Assembly (NCBI GenBank): GCA_046704385.1
Contig: JBJKSB010000108.1
Coordinates: 18,635 to 82,634 of the forward strand
DNA: 64,000 nt
Direction of reading: 5' to 3'
Source of the DNA: GH45 sp046704385
GTDB lineage: Bacteria > Bacteroidota > Bacteroidia > Bacteroidales > SZUA-534
The notes beneath the pieces were generated by a model, which worked only from the letters and a program-made list of their open reading frames with translations, searched no databases and was not told the origin of the DNA. The position numbers and the translations under genes were made by a program. Shown piece by piece: positions 44,959-57,200 of this stretch; position 1 is the stretch's first letter; each line of letters begins with the position of its first letter.

Positions 44959-46638
44959 TTACTTAATAATAATTCTTTCAACAGCTATTCTATTATCAAG
45001 AACAACTTTTAACAAATAAATTCCTTGTGGATAGTCAGAAACATCAACCCTGATAGTTCCTTTTTCTTTAATACCATCACGGGTATATATTAACTTACCT
45101 GCTATATTATAAATAACCATTGAACTAATTACAGAATTATAGGTAATATTCAGCTCTTTATGGGCAGGATTCGGATAAATACTAATACAAGCCTGGTCTT
45201 CGGATTGGATTCCCACTGTTTTTAATACCACATCTTCAGTCACATCGCTTCCATTTACATTAACCTCACCGGTAGTTTCCAGGTATCCATCTGCTTTTAC
45301 ATCATAACTATATGTTCCATTTTCAATACCGGTAATTATAACTGAACCTGAGTTAGTTACGGTATAGTCGGTACTGTTAAAAGTAATTGTAGCATTTGTA
45401 ACCTGATTAAGCCCATCGGTCACGTTAAAAGTGACTGAATAAGTTAAAATTACCGGCGAAAGGGTAACATTCTCAGTGACATTTGAATCTGTCAAAGTTA
45501 TGGTTCCGATTACGTCTTCGTAATTGTCTTTACTAACTTTATAGGCAATAGAACCGGACGGCAATAATCCGTTTATTACGGTCTGACCATTGGCATCAGT
45601 GGTTGCCGTATAACCAGGTAAATTTACAGTAGCTCCTTTTATGGCTGTGGTTCCATCGGTTACAGTAAATGTAACAGAGTATGTTGCTGTGGGCTCCAGC
45701 AATAGGGCTGATCCAAATACAGAAACATCATTCCATTGATTATCGGTATTCGAATTCCAGAATTGTTGCTGAGTTCTTCCTCCAACTTCACCCGTTGTAT
45801 TATCCGCTATCTGTATATCAAACCTAAAATTACTACCATTAAAATTGCCACTTTCCTTTAAAACAGAAATGGGAAATGACATTTCCTGAATATAGGTAGT
45901 ACCTATATCTTTAACCGCATAACCAAACTGACTGGAAACTGAATCAACATTTTGGCTACCATCAATATATTCATTCGTTTCACTGGCTCGCTGGAACCTG
46001 ATTTGCCAGTCGCCATTGTCAGGCAGGTATGATTCAGGTGCATTACCTGACGGCGTATGCATTGAAAAAAATACTTCGCTGCAATCTCTTTCATAAGAAT
46101 TGGTCATTGTAGTGTCTTCGTTGTGGGGCGTAGCATCATTAGTTATAACAACCAAATAAATGTTGTTTGCATTGTGGGCAATCTGAAACTTACTGCTCAT
46201 AGCTGAAGTAGTGTTACCCGGCTTTGTCTGATCAATGCTAATCCATGTATCTCCCCATGGATCATTAGCATCAATAATACCATCAATAATGGGTGCATTG
46301 GCATAAGCAACATTTAATTTATTTAAAGAAATCAAAGTCAGGTCTTTATTAACATTTGAATTGGTCACCGTTATAGTTCCCGAAACATCTTCATAACCAA
46401 ATTTACTAACTGTATACCCAATAGAACTGGTTGGGAAGACCCCATTTATTACAGCCTGACCATTGGCATCTGTTGATAAAGATTTATAACCTTCTAATTT
46501 TATTAAAGCCCCATTTATTGCCACGGTCCCATCAGTTACAGTTCCAGAATTGTTGCTGAGTTCTTCCCGCAGCTGCGCCTGTTGTATTATCCGCAGCCTG
46601 AATATCAAATCTGAAATTCTTGCCGTCAAAATCGCCAC
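44959..46638 (-). pseudogene. C-terminal part of a disrupted CBM9/T9SS surface protein
   Basis: The frame is open from 46638 but homologous only from about 46545 (NSGTVTDGTVAINGALIKLEGY). It contains a carboxypeptidase-regulatory-like repeat, a CBM9-like domain (APIIDGIIDANDPWGDTW to FWNSNTDNQWNDVSVFG), two more repeats and a T9SS type A sorting domain (YPNPAHKELNITYN to PQGIYLLKVV). There is no start with a signal peptide; the frame opens on GTG in the middle of a domain. It continues the upstream fragment (46532-48040) in another frame. The C-terminal 140 residues are nearly identical to those of the giant protein. Alone it could not be exported. Confidence 0.8.
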
Positions 46639-48040
46639 TTTCCTTTAAAACAGAAATTGGGAATGACATTTCCTGAACATAGGTGGTGCCAATATCTTTT
46701 ACCGCATATCCAAATTGATTATAAACTGCTGCGACATTGGAACTACCATCTATATAGTTACCATTTTCATCGGCTCGCTGGAACCTGATCTGCCAGTCAC
46801 CATTGTCAGTAAGGTATGGTTCAGGAACATCGCCGGATGGTGTGTGCATTGAAAAATATATTTCACTGCAATCCCTTTCATAAGAATTAGCTATAGAAGC
46901 TTCGCTATGTGGCGTAGCATCATCAGTCACAACAACTAAATAAATGTTATTGGCATCGTGAGCAATCTGAAATTTACTCGTTAAAGCAGAGGTAGTACTA
47001 TTTAATCCATAAGCCTCCAAACTAATCCAATTGCTCCCCCAAGGATCGTTGCCATCTACAATACCATCCAAAACCGGGGCGTTAACCAAAGGAACATGTA
47101 CTATTTGATTTGAATGCCTCATCGTCAGGTTCTCGATTACATCTGAATTGATAACAGCAATCGTTCCAACGGCATCTTCGTAACTATCTTTTTTTATAGT
47201 ATAAGCAATCGATTTGGCAGGAATTACCCCGCTGATAAGTGCCACACCATTTACATCAGTAATTACTTCATTATAACCATCTAATTTTACAGTTGCCCCG
47301 GTAATCCCTGTGACCCCATTTGTTATGTTGAATGTAACAGAATAGGTCGCTAATGGATTCTCCAGTTTAGCCGCACCAAATGCAGATACATCATTCCATT
47401 GATTATCCGTATTTGAGTTCCAGAATTGCTGCTGAGTCCTTCCCCCGGAAGCACCCGTTGTATTATCTGCAGCCTGAAGATCAAATCTAAAATTTATACC
47501 ATCAAAATTGCCATTTTCCTTCAAAACAGAAATGGGGAAAGACATTTCCTGAACATAGGTGGTACCAATATCTTTTACTGCATATCCAAACTTATCTGCA
47601 GCAGCCTGTGCATTGTTACTTCCATCTATATAATTACCAGTTTCACTGGCCCGCTGAAACCTGATTTGCCAGTCTCCATTGTCAACCAGGTATGGTTCAG
47701 GAACATCACCGGATGGAGTATGCATTGAAAAAAAAACTTCACTGCAATCTCTTTCATAAGAATTAGGTATGGCAAGAGCTTCGTTATGTGGCGTAGCATC
47801 ATCAGTTACAACAACTAAATAAATGTTACTGGCATCGTAAGCAATTTGAAACTTACTGCTCAAATTAGAGGTAGTACTGTTTAATCCATAAGCATCCATA
47901 CTAATCCAGGTGCTCCCCCAGGGATCATTAGCATCTATAACTCCATCAATAACGGGTGCAGTTGTAAAAGGAACATTTAATTGAGCTCTGCAAAGAAAAC
48001 CAAATGTTAATACAATTAAAACTAAAGTAATTTTTTTCAT
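46532..48040 (-). CDS. N-terminal part of the disrupted CBM9 surface protein
   Basis: 502 residues, ATG at 48040, signal peptide MKKITLVLIVLTFGFLCRAQ. Two CBM9-like domains (about 21-235 and 303-502) are separated by a carboxypeptidase-regulatory-like repeat (YSVTFNITNGVTGITGATVK). The frame ends abruptly at QQFWNCN with TGA at 46532-46534. In the other four CBM9 copies of this region, about 30 residues (SNTDNQWNDVS... YSVTFT) follow FWN before the next repeat. Here they are missing and the frame shifts. It is therefore a truncated product lacking the sorting domain, or the result of an assembly error. CBM9 domains typically bind glycan ends. Confidence 0.8.
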   Translation of the reverse strand: MKKITLVLIVLTFGFLCRAQLNVPFTTAPVIDGVIDANDPWGSTWISMDAYGLNSTTSNLSSKFQIAYDASNIYLVVVTDDATPHNEALAIPNSYERDCSEVFFSMHTPSGDVPEPYLVDNGDWQIRFQRASETGNYIDGSNNAQAAADKFGYAVKDIGTTYVQEMSFPISVLKENGNFDGINFRFDLQAADNTTGASGGRTQQQFWNSNTDNQWNDVSAFGAAKLENPLATYSVTFNITNGVTGITGATVKLDGYNEVITDVNGVALISGVIPAKSIAYTIKKDSYEDAVGTIAVINSDVIENLTMRHSNQIVHVPLVNAPVLDGIVDGNDPWGSNWISLEAYGLNSTTSALTSKFQIAHDANNIYLVVVTDDATPHSEASIANSYERDCSEIYFSMHTPSGDVPEPYLTDNGDWQIRFQRADENGNYIDGSSNVAAVYNQFGYAVKDIGTTYVQEMSFPISVLKESGDFDGKNFRFDIQAADNTTGAAAGRTQQQFWNCN

Positions 48041-48222
48041 GAGTTTAAATTTTAATAGCTGTTTAATAGAACTAAATTGCCAAATCTTTATAACCTAATA
48101 AAAATCCAGCCATATTTTTACTTGAAATTACTAGTTAATCGAAAATCTAATATTTATATTGGCATATGCAGGCTGATTCTTTAATGTTTAAAATTAACAA
48201 TAAAATCATTTTAAATGAATCC

Positions 48223-51200
48223 TTACTTAATTGCAATTCTTACCACAGTTATTTTATTACCAGAAACTGCCTTTAGTAAATATATTCCTTGCGGATAATC
48301 AGAAACATCAATCATGGCCGTTCCTTTGTCATTTATATCATCACGAGTATATATTATTTTACCTGTCAAATTATAGATAACCATTGCACTAATTACAGAA
48401 TTGTAGGTAATATATAGTTCTTTATCGGCAGGGTTCGGATAAATATTGATAAGAACCTGGTTTTCGGATTGGATTTCCACCGTTTTTAATACAACGTCTT
48501 CCGACACATCGCTTCCGCTTACTATAACTTCTCCTGTAGTTTCAAGGTATCCATCGGCTTTAACATCATAACCATATATTCCATCTTCAATACCTGTAAT
48601 TATAACTGAACCTTCATTAGTTACGGTATAGTCAGTACTATCAAAAGTAATTGTAGCATTTGGTATTGGATTGGCTCCATCGGTCACGTTAAAAGTTACT
48701 GAATGTGTTAAAACTACAGCCGTAAGAGTAACTTTTTCTGTCACGTCCCTTCCTGCCACAGTAACTGAACCTGTAGCTGAATTATATCCGTCAAAAACCA
48801 CTGAATAGGTATATACACCGTCTTTAACATCAGCAATTTTCACGCTACCATTAACATCCGATGTATAGGTACTATCCACAAATGTCACCTTAGCACCTGC
48901 AAGCGCATTAGTACCATCGGTGATGTTAAAATTGACCGTATAAGTCATAATTATTGCAGACAGGTTAACATTTTCTGTAACATTGGCCCCTTTTACCGTA
49001 ACACTGCCAGAAACACTGGTAAACCCGGCTGCTGCAACTGTGTAGGCATAGGTTCCATTTTTAACTCCGGTAATAGTAGTAACATCCATTTTATTAGTTG
49101 TTCCGTTAAATGTGATAATTACTCCCGGAATTGATTTTGCAATACTATTTACATTGAATGTTACCGAATAAACAGATTCAACCATGATAATATTGATGGT
49201 TTTATCACTCGTTATGGTAGCCGACTTGTTTGTAATGCTGTCGTAACCAGTTGCTGTAACTGCATATACATAAGCTTTAGGCAGGACTTTTGTTATTGCC
49301 AGAACACCGGTAGTATCTACATCATAATCAGTCCCGCCAAAATTGACTTTTGCCCCTTTTACAGGATTTGTCCCATCGGTCACATTGAATGTCACGGTGT
49401 AGGTCGTCAGGTTCATGGCCACATTCTCAGTTACATCGGAATTGGTTACCGATACGGTTCCGATGGCATCATCGTAAGTAGCTTTGCTTATGGTATATGC
49501 AATGGTATCGGCTGGTATTACCCCGCTGAATACGACTTGACCGGCAGCATCGGTGGTATCATTGCCATAACCTGTTAATTTCACAACAGCGCCTTCAATG
49601 GCATTGGCTCCATCGGTCACCGTAAAGGTAACAGAATAGGTTTTTCCTATATTCACGCTTTGACTTACATCAGCATTGGTTACCGTTACGGTTCCGATGG
49701 CATCCTCGTAACCAGCCATGCTTACCGTATATGCGATAGAATCACCTGGCAATACACCACTTATTACTGCCTGGCCATTGGCATTCGTTGTTTTCGCGGT
49801 ATAACCCGCCAGAGTTACTGTTGCACCCTGGATAGCAGTCGTTCCATCGGTAACGGTATATGTCACTGCATAAGTGGTAAGGTTCAAGGTTACATTTTCA
49901 CTCACATTGGAACTTGTTACCGATATTGTTCCTGAGGCAGTATTATATGCAGCTTTGCTTACACTATAAGCTATTGAGTTTGCAGGTACTACCCCGCTGA
50001 CTACTGCCATGCCGCTAGCATCTGTAGTTACAGCACCGTAACCGGCAAGAGTCACTGTTGCTCCCTGGATGGCAGTAGTACCATCTGTCACAGTAAAGGT
50101 CACGGCATAAGTTATGAGATTCAAAGTAACATCCTGACTTACATCAGTACTTGTTACGGTTACTGTTCCTGTAGAATTGTTGTATGTTGCTTTACTAATA
50201 GTGTAAGATATATTGCCAGGTATTACACTATTGAATGTAGCATGACCACTTGAATTTGTTATAACATCACCATAACCTGATAAGCTCACCGTAGCCCCTT
50301 GAATAGCATGGGTTCCATCAGTCACATTAAACACAACATTATAAACCGGATCGGTTGAAATTACCGCGCTGCCACTGGCTGCAGATGCATTTTGAGTGCT
50401 TGATGATTTATAACGCTGGGTAAAGCTATAGACTGTACCTGGGGTTAAGGCGGTGAATGTTGTTCCTGAAACCCAGGTTCCTCCGTTAATACTATATTCA
50501 CATCCACTTACAGAAGCTATAGTTATACTATTAATTGTTTTACTAACAAGAGCGGGAACAACAGGTGCAGCCTGATCAGCTTTGGTTACCGCAGGTATAA
50601 GTGAACTTGTTTTTGTACCGGTTTCAATGGTGCTTGAAACTACAACAGAAATGGATGTGCCAATGTCATCAACAGTAAGTGTATATGTTGATGAGGTTGC
50701 TCCTGTAATAGCTATTCCTCCTCTTTTCCATTGATAATTCAACGTACCTGTATTATTTGTGATCCCACTGATGTTTGCAGTTAGTACTTCACCAAATTGA
50801 GGTGTGCCGTCTTGTGTAACAGCCACTGTCCCCTGTAAAGCATTTGGATTTGTAGTTACTGCCAAGGCACCACTTGCCGGCGAGGCATTTTGAGTGGTAG
50901 TTGCTTTAATCCTTTGGTAAAAACTATAAGAAGTATTTGCTGTGAGTCCGGTAAAATCACCAGTAGTTTGCCAAATGGTACCGTCAATAGAATACTCATT
51001 TCCAGATGTAGTAGTTAGATATACAGCCGTATTGGTTTTGCTTACCAAAACCGGTGCTAAAGGAGCTGTTTGATCGGCTTTGCTAATGGGTGCGGTTTGA
51101 GCACTTGAAACACTACCGGTTTGCTGGTCACTATTCACCTCAACAGAAATATTGGTGGCAATATCGCTTTCAACCAAAGTATAAGTAGTGTATGAGGTAC

Positions 51201-54200
51201 CTGTTGCCCCACTAATCGCAGAACCATTGCGCTTCCACTGATACGACAAGGTTCCTGTATTATTGGTAATTCCACTTGCATCAGCTGTTAGTATTTGGCC
51301 GTACACAGTTGTTCCCGTAATTGCAACAGTACCTGTTAAGTCTGTACCCAGCGCAGCATCGGTAGTTACAGCCAATGAGCTGCTTGAACCGGAGGCAAAA
51401 TAGATATTCGATTCAGCATATCTTTGATACAAAGTATAGTCTGTACTTGCTGATAATGCTGTAAACTCAGGAGATTGTTGCCAGGAACTTCCATTATCAA
51501 TTGAATATTCACAACCCGTCACAGTATTTAAAACAATGGAATTGTTTGTTTTTCCTGATAAGGTTGGAGTGTCCGGAGCAGATTGATCGGCTTTTATTAC
51601 GGTGCCTGTAGGTGTGCTTGTAACAGTTCCGGTTTGTTCTGAACTGCTTACCACCAATGTTATAGTAGCCTCTATATCATATACAGTCAGGGTATAGGTT
51701 GATGAAGTTGCGTTGGCAATATTTACACCACCCCTTTTCCATTGATATGATAAAGTACCGGTATTATTGGTTATTCCACTAACATCTACAGTTAAAGTTT
51801 CTCCATACTGAGGTGTCCCATCATCCGTAATTGTTACTGTTCCCGCCAATGGTGAACCGTCAGTTTTTACCAGTAAGGCATTACTTGCAGCTGAAGCTTT
51901 ATTTGTAGCTGTTTCTGCCATACGTTGCGTTAAGCTGTATTGAGTAGCCTGGTTTAAACCTGTAAATTCAACAGTACTTGTCCAGGCACCACCGTTTATA
52001 GAATACTCAGCACCTGCAAGAGTATTAAGCGTTATTGAATTGTCAGTTTTACCTGCTAACGTAGGTACAGCCGGTTTTGCCTGATTTCCTTTCTGTACTA
52101 TGCCTGTTTCACTACTGGTCAAACTTCCAGACTGAACACTGCTTGACACCTCAATTGTAATGGTTTCACCAATATCATCAAGAACCAGTTTGTATTCTGA
52201 CTGGGTTGCACCAACAATATCTGACCCGTTACGCACCCATTGATAACTTAAGCTACCTGTATTATTTGTGATACCACTTTTGTCAACCGTCAGGGTTTCA
52301 CCATATTGTGGTGTGCCGTCATCAATAATGGCAACAGTGCCGTCAAGTAACATTACCGAAACACTGACATCTTTAGTGATATTGGCTCCGCTTATGGTAA
52401 TCGAACCAGTTTCATCATTATAGTGCTCTTCAGAAATGGTATAACTATAGGTCCAATTCACCAGATTTGTAACTGCAACCGTACCATTAGCATCCGTAGT
52501 GTAGTTGAGGCCCTCCACATTAACTGAAGCGCCTGCAACTGGATCACCTGTCTCATTTTTAACATTGAATGTAGCGGTATATACTGATGCAACTATGGCT
52601 TGCATTGTAACCGTTTTATTGATAGCAGAACCTGCAATGGTAATAGTCCCAATGCTGTTTTCAAAACCGCTTGCCAATACGGTAAAGCCATAAGTCCCAT
52701 TTTTAAAACCGCTCACAGTAACCGCACCGCTTGCGTCGGTTGTATAATTACTTCCTGAAATGCTTACCGTAGCCCCTGATATTGCACTGCTCCCATCAGA
52801 AACCCGGAAAGTAGCATTGAATGTCGGTACTGAAGTTGGTATCATTAGTACTTCCTCTGAAGCATCAGCATCAGTAATTACAACATCAGCCGAAGATGTG
52901 TAGCTATTATAACCTGTTGCATCTACCGTATAATTATAGGTGCCGGCTGGTAAAGCTACTGTACCTGAACCGTCAGTTGTAAGAACACTGGCAACTTGAG
53001 TTGTACCATCAAATACTGTTACTGTAGCATCATTAATATATGCACCATTATCGGTTACAATAAATTCCAAATTGAATTTCGAAGCAACAAGCGCCTGCGT
53101 AATACTTGTAGTCCCACTTACGGTAAATGCCTTGGGGGATATATTTTCGTATCCCTGGGCACTGACACTATAGGTATAATTTCCATCATTAAGATTGGTT
53201 GTTGTGTGTCCTGAAGCATCGGTCGGGGTCAAACTCATACCACCTGCTGTTACAACCGCCCCACTAACCGGGTTTGTTCCGTCGGTAATTGTAAATGTAA
53301 CCGCACGTTCCGTTGGTGATGTAACTGTGATGTAATTATTTTTTGTGATAGTTTTACTATAGTCTCCGTATTTGGCTGTTAAACTTACATTATAATATCC
53401 TGCATCTGCATAAACATGCTGTGGGTTTTCCAGTTTGCTTGCACCGCCATCACCAAAATTCCACAAATAAGAATCTGCTCCTGTGGAATTATTTGTAAAA
53501 TTAACAGTCAAAGGTACTTCCCCGGTAGTTTGATCTGCAGAAAAATCTGCTGATAAACCGTCGGTACCGGCTGCACTAACATCAATTGAACCCGTTCCTT
53601 CTGTTGCATCACTGGTAATTCCAATGGTCCCGGAATAGTCACTTATCGCACCGGGGACAAAAGTCAACGTTACTTCCTTGCCAGTACCTGAAGATATTAC
53701 AAAAGGAGTTACCACATCGCTGCTAAATACAGCATCGGGTAAGGTAATCCCGCTTACGGTAAGATCGGCTGTGCCAGTATTTGAAATGGTGAATGTTTTT
53801 ATGGCTGTTTCGCCATCGGGTATATTGCCAAAGGCCAGATCACCAGCGAGTTCAATTTTGCTCCCGGCCCCGGTTCCTGAAACAGAAATAGTATTGGTAC
53901 CAGCATTAAAATTACCAGTTACTGATATATCACCAGAATAAAAATCAGCTGCTGTTGGTGTAAATGTTATGGTTGCTGTTACCGGTGAAACTTTCGTAAT
54001 AGTAATATCCCCAGAGCTAAAATCCAGATCATGGGTAAATGCTGCATTTGGCATTACCAGGCTGCTAATGGCAAAATCATAATTGGTGGGGTTTGCAATA
54101 GTCAACGTTGCGGTTGCCGGAGAACCAATGGTCACAGTCCCAAAGTCCAGCGTTCCTGATAAAGTAATTTCACTTCCATCGCCAATACCACCTACCGTAA

Positions 54201-57200
54201 CTGATTTATTGGTTATTGCGGTTGCATCGCTTAAAACCTCAATAGTAACCCCTGAATAAGTTTTTACTTCGTTTGGGGCAAAGGTAATGTTAACATCATG
54301 GCTTCCGCCTGCCGGAATAAGTCCTGTAAAATCCGCTGAAAAATCAGGGTCGGAAATAGTATAACCGGTAATATTTAATGGGGCATTACCTGTATTATTG
54401 ATAGTCAGGGTTTGAGTGCTTGTATAGCCGGCTTCAACGATTCCGAAATCAGTGTTTGAAATAGCAACATCTATCACACGGGTTGGCGCAACTCCGGTTC
54501 CTGAAACTGTAAGGGTTGTATAGCTCCCAGAAAAATTACCATAAACTTCAATGTAGCCATTATAAAAAGACTGGCTTATGGGAGTAAAATCTATATTTAA
54601 ATTAATGCTTGCACCGGGTGACAGGTTTCTTTCAATCCAATAATACGTATTACCATTCACATAGAATCCATAAGGGGTATATAGGTCTCCTATGTAAAAT
54701 GCAGTATTACCGGTATTGGTTAAAGTTAGTGTTTTAGTAGAAGAATTTCCAACGGCTACATTGCCAAAATCAGTACTTGTCATAGATAATTCCAGGGTTT
54801 GAGTAATAGCAATCCCAGTAGCAGTATATGCTATAGAACTGGTGCCCCCTGTTGCATTACTGCTTACTGTAATATTTCCATCGTAAGATTGTACATTATA
54901 GGGTTCGAAGGTAACATTAACTGTTTCCGATGAACCTGCCCCTACTGTTATAGGATAGGTTGCATTTACATATATATCACTATAAGGCATTGCAATGCCG
55001 GAAATACTTAAATCGCTGTTACCGCTGTTGCTGATGGTTAAGGTTTTAGTTGTTGTGGTTGCTAAAGGTTGATCACCAAAAGCCAGATCGCCACTTAAAG
55101 CAATTATCGCGGTATTGGCATTATTACCTGTTCCCGTTACTGAAATAACTTCATTGGTACCGGTATTATTTACAAACGCTATGCTGCCAGTTTCTGTTCC
55201 TTCAACCGTGGGTATAAAATAACCCAAAAAAGTCTTGTTACTGAAAGGAGCAATGGTATCCGGAGTATTAATATCAATGGAAAATACTGTGTTAATAATA
55301 TTTACACTCGTTATAATAAGAGAATCACATCCTGCATTGCTCAACGTAAATTGAGCGTCCCTGCTGCTTCCAACAAATTCTTCACCAAAATCAATAGAAT
55401 TTGCTGATGCAGAAATCTCCGGGTTGCCAGATACAGTTAATGTGCTGGTAATGGTATCAGTGGGGGTAACGGGGTCGTTGCTGTTTACCACAATATAAGC
55501 CGTATGATCTCCGGATTTTAAACCGTAAGAATCATATGTAACGTTTATGTCCTGTGTGCCATTAGCTGATGCAACAGTCCCTGATTGAACATCCAATGAT
55601 ATATAATTCTTTACACTGGTACTTACAGCATTAGCTAATATCCGATCAAAACCCGTATTGCTGATATAAAAGTTATATCCGATAATTATGGCTTTACCCA
55701 GACCAATATTACGGTAAATTACATTACTACCCCATTGTGCTTCCACTAAACTAATTGCATCACTGTTATTAATGGTATAAAAAAATGTCTTATAAACTGC
55801 CTGGAAGGTAGATGGCATCCCATCCATTAATGGGTCACTTAAATCATTAACGGTCAAAGTATATCCACTATATTGCCAGCTATTAAAAGAACCATTAAAT
55901 AATCCAGTATTAAAAATTTTATCGCTGGCTTCGGAACCGCAGAAAACAACTGTCCCACCGCTGTTTGCAAAATTTTGCAAAACATTTGTAAAACCGGTAA
56001 ATACGGACGATGCAACACCAACATAATCTGCCTGACCTGAAATAAGCAATACATCTTTACCCGATAATGCTTTTTCAAGTTCCCCGGCATCCTCTGTATT
56101 TGTCTCTGTTAAATTATATTTATTAAAATACCTGTTAATGGAACTTAAAGCATTGGCATACTGTGTGGTATTGATACCTGCCGTATAGGCCAATAGTTCA
56201 ACCGTATCGACAACTTCCAGGTTATATTGCAGGTCGTTATTGCCACTGTTTGTGATTGTAAATGATTGTGAAGTTGTCACTCCACATGATGAAGCTGTTG
56301 CAGCAATGGAATGGGTACTTAAATCAGCCACCGGACTGCCAATACCGGCTCCAGTCAGGGTTATCTGCTTATTTCCAACATTACTTTCGATGGTTAAAGT
56401 ACTATTGACTATACCTTCAGCTATTGGGTTAAAACTAATCTCAAACTTTGAAGAATCATCTGGGGCAATTTTCATTGTGGTTGAAAAAACCGGTTCAAAT
56501 ACACTATTTGAACTAGTTGCATTTACAACTTCAAGAGTATCACATCCCTCATTTTTTATATAAATACTTTTAGTTTTTGTGCCGTTAATCATCACTTCAT
56601 TAAAGGCAAGCTGGGATTTGTTAATAATAATTTCAGGACTGCCATTAACAATAAATAAGCTGTGAATTGTGTCTAAAAGAGCCAATGGGTCGTTGGAATT
56701 TACTATTATATCTATTGGGTAATTATCTGTCAGAAGATTTGATGCGTCAAAGTTCGCATCAACAGTAATCTGACCATCGGGTGCAATTGTGCCTGAATTT
56801 GGTGAAAAGGTAATTATTCTGGAAGATAGGTTTTTCGGGCCAACATAAACATCATCAATTTCAACCCCGTTAGAGCTAACCGAACCATCTGATGTAAATT
56901 GAAAGCGAACCCTAATTTTATCACCTTTTTTGACCATGGATGATAGATCAAGAACTCTTTCATCCCAGAAATAATACCCATTTACAGATTCAATAGTTGT
57001 CCAACCATTATTATTTATATTAACCTGCGTATTTAAATAATCGCAGCAACTTTCCATATCGCGATAAAGCCAATAAGATAAAATATATTTTTCAGCGCTA
57101 ATTACATTAATTTCATCTTTTGTCTCAATGGAGTAATCCCAATTATTATCATAATTTGTACCAGGGCTTTCGGAAATGGAATAACTGCCTGAATGTGAAT

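Noticed and set aside
48480..52360. CRISPR-like array
   Set aside because: The repeats are long (about 225-500 bp), in frame and protein-coding, with no short identical repeats or unique spacers.
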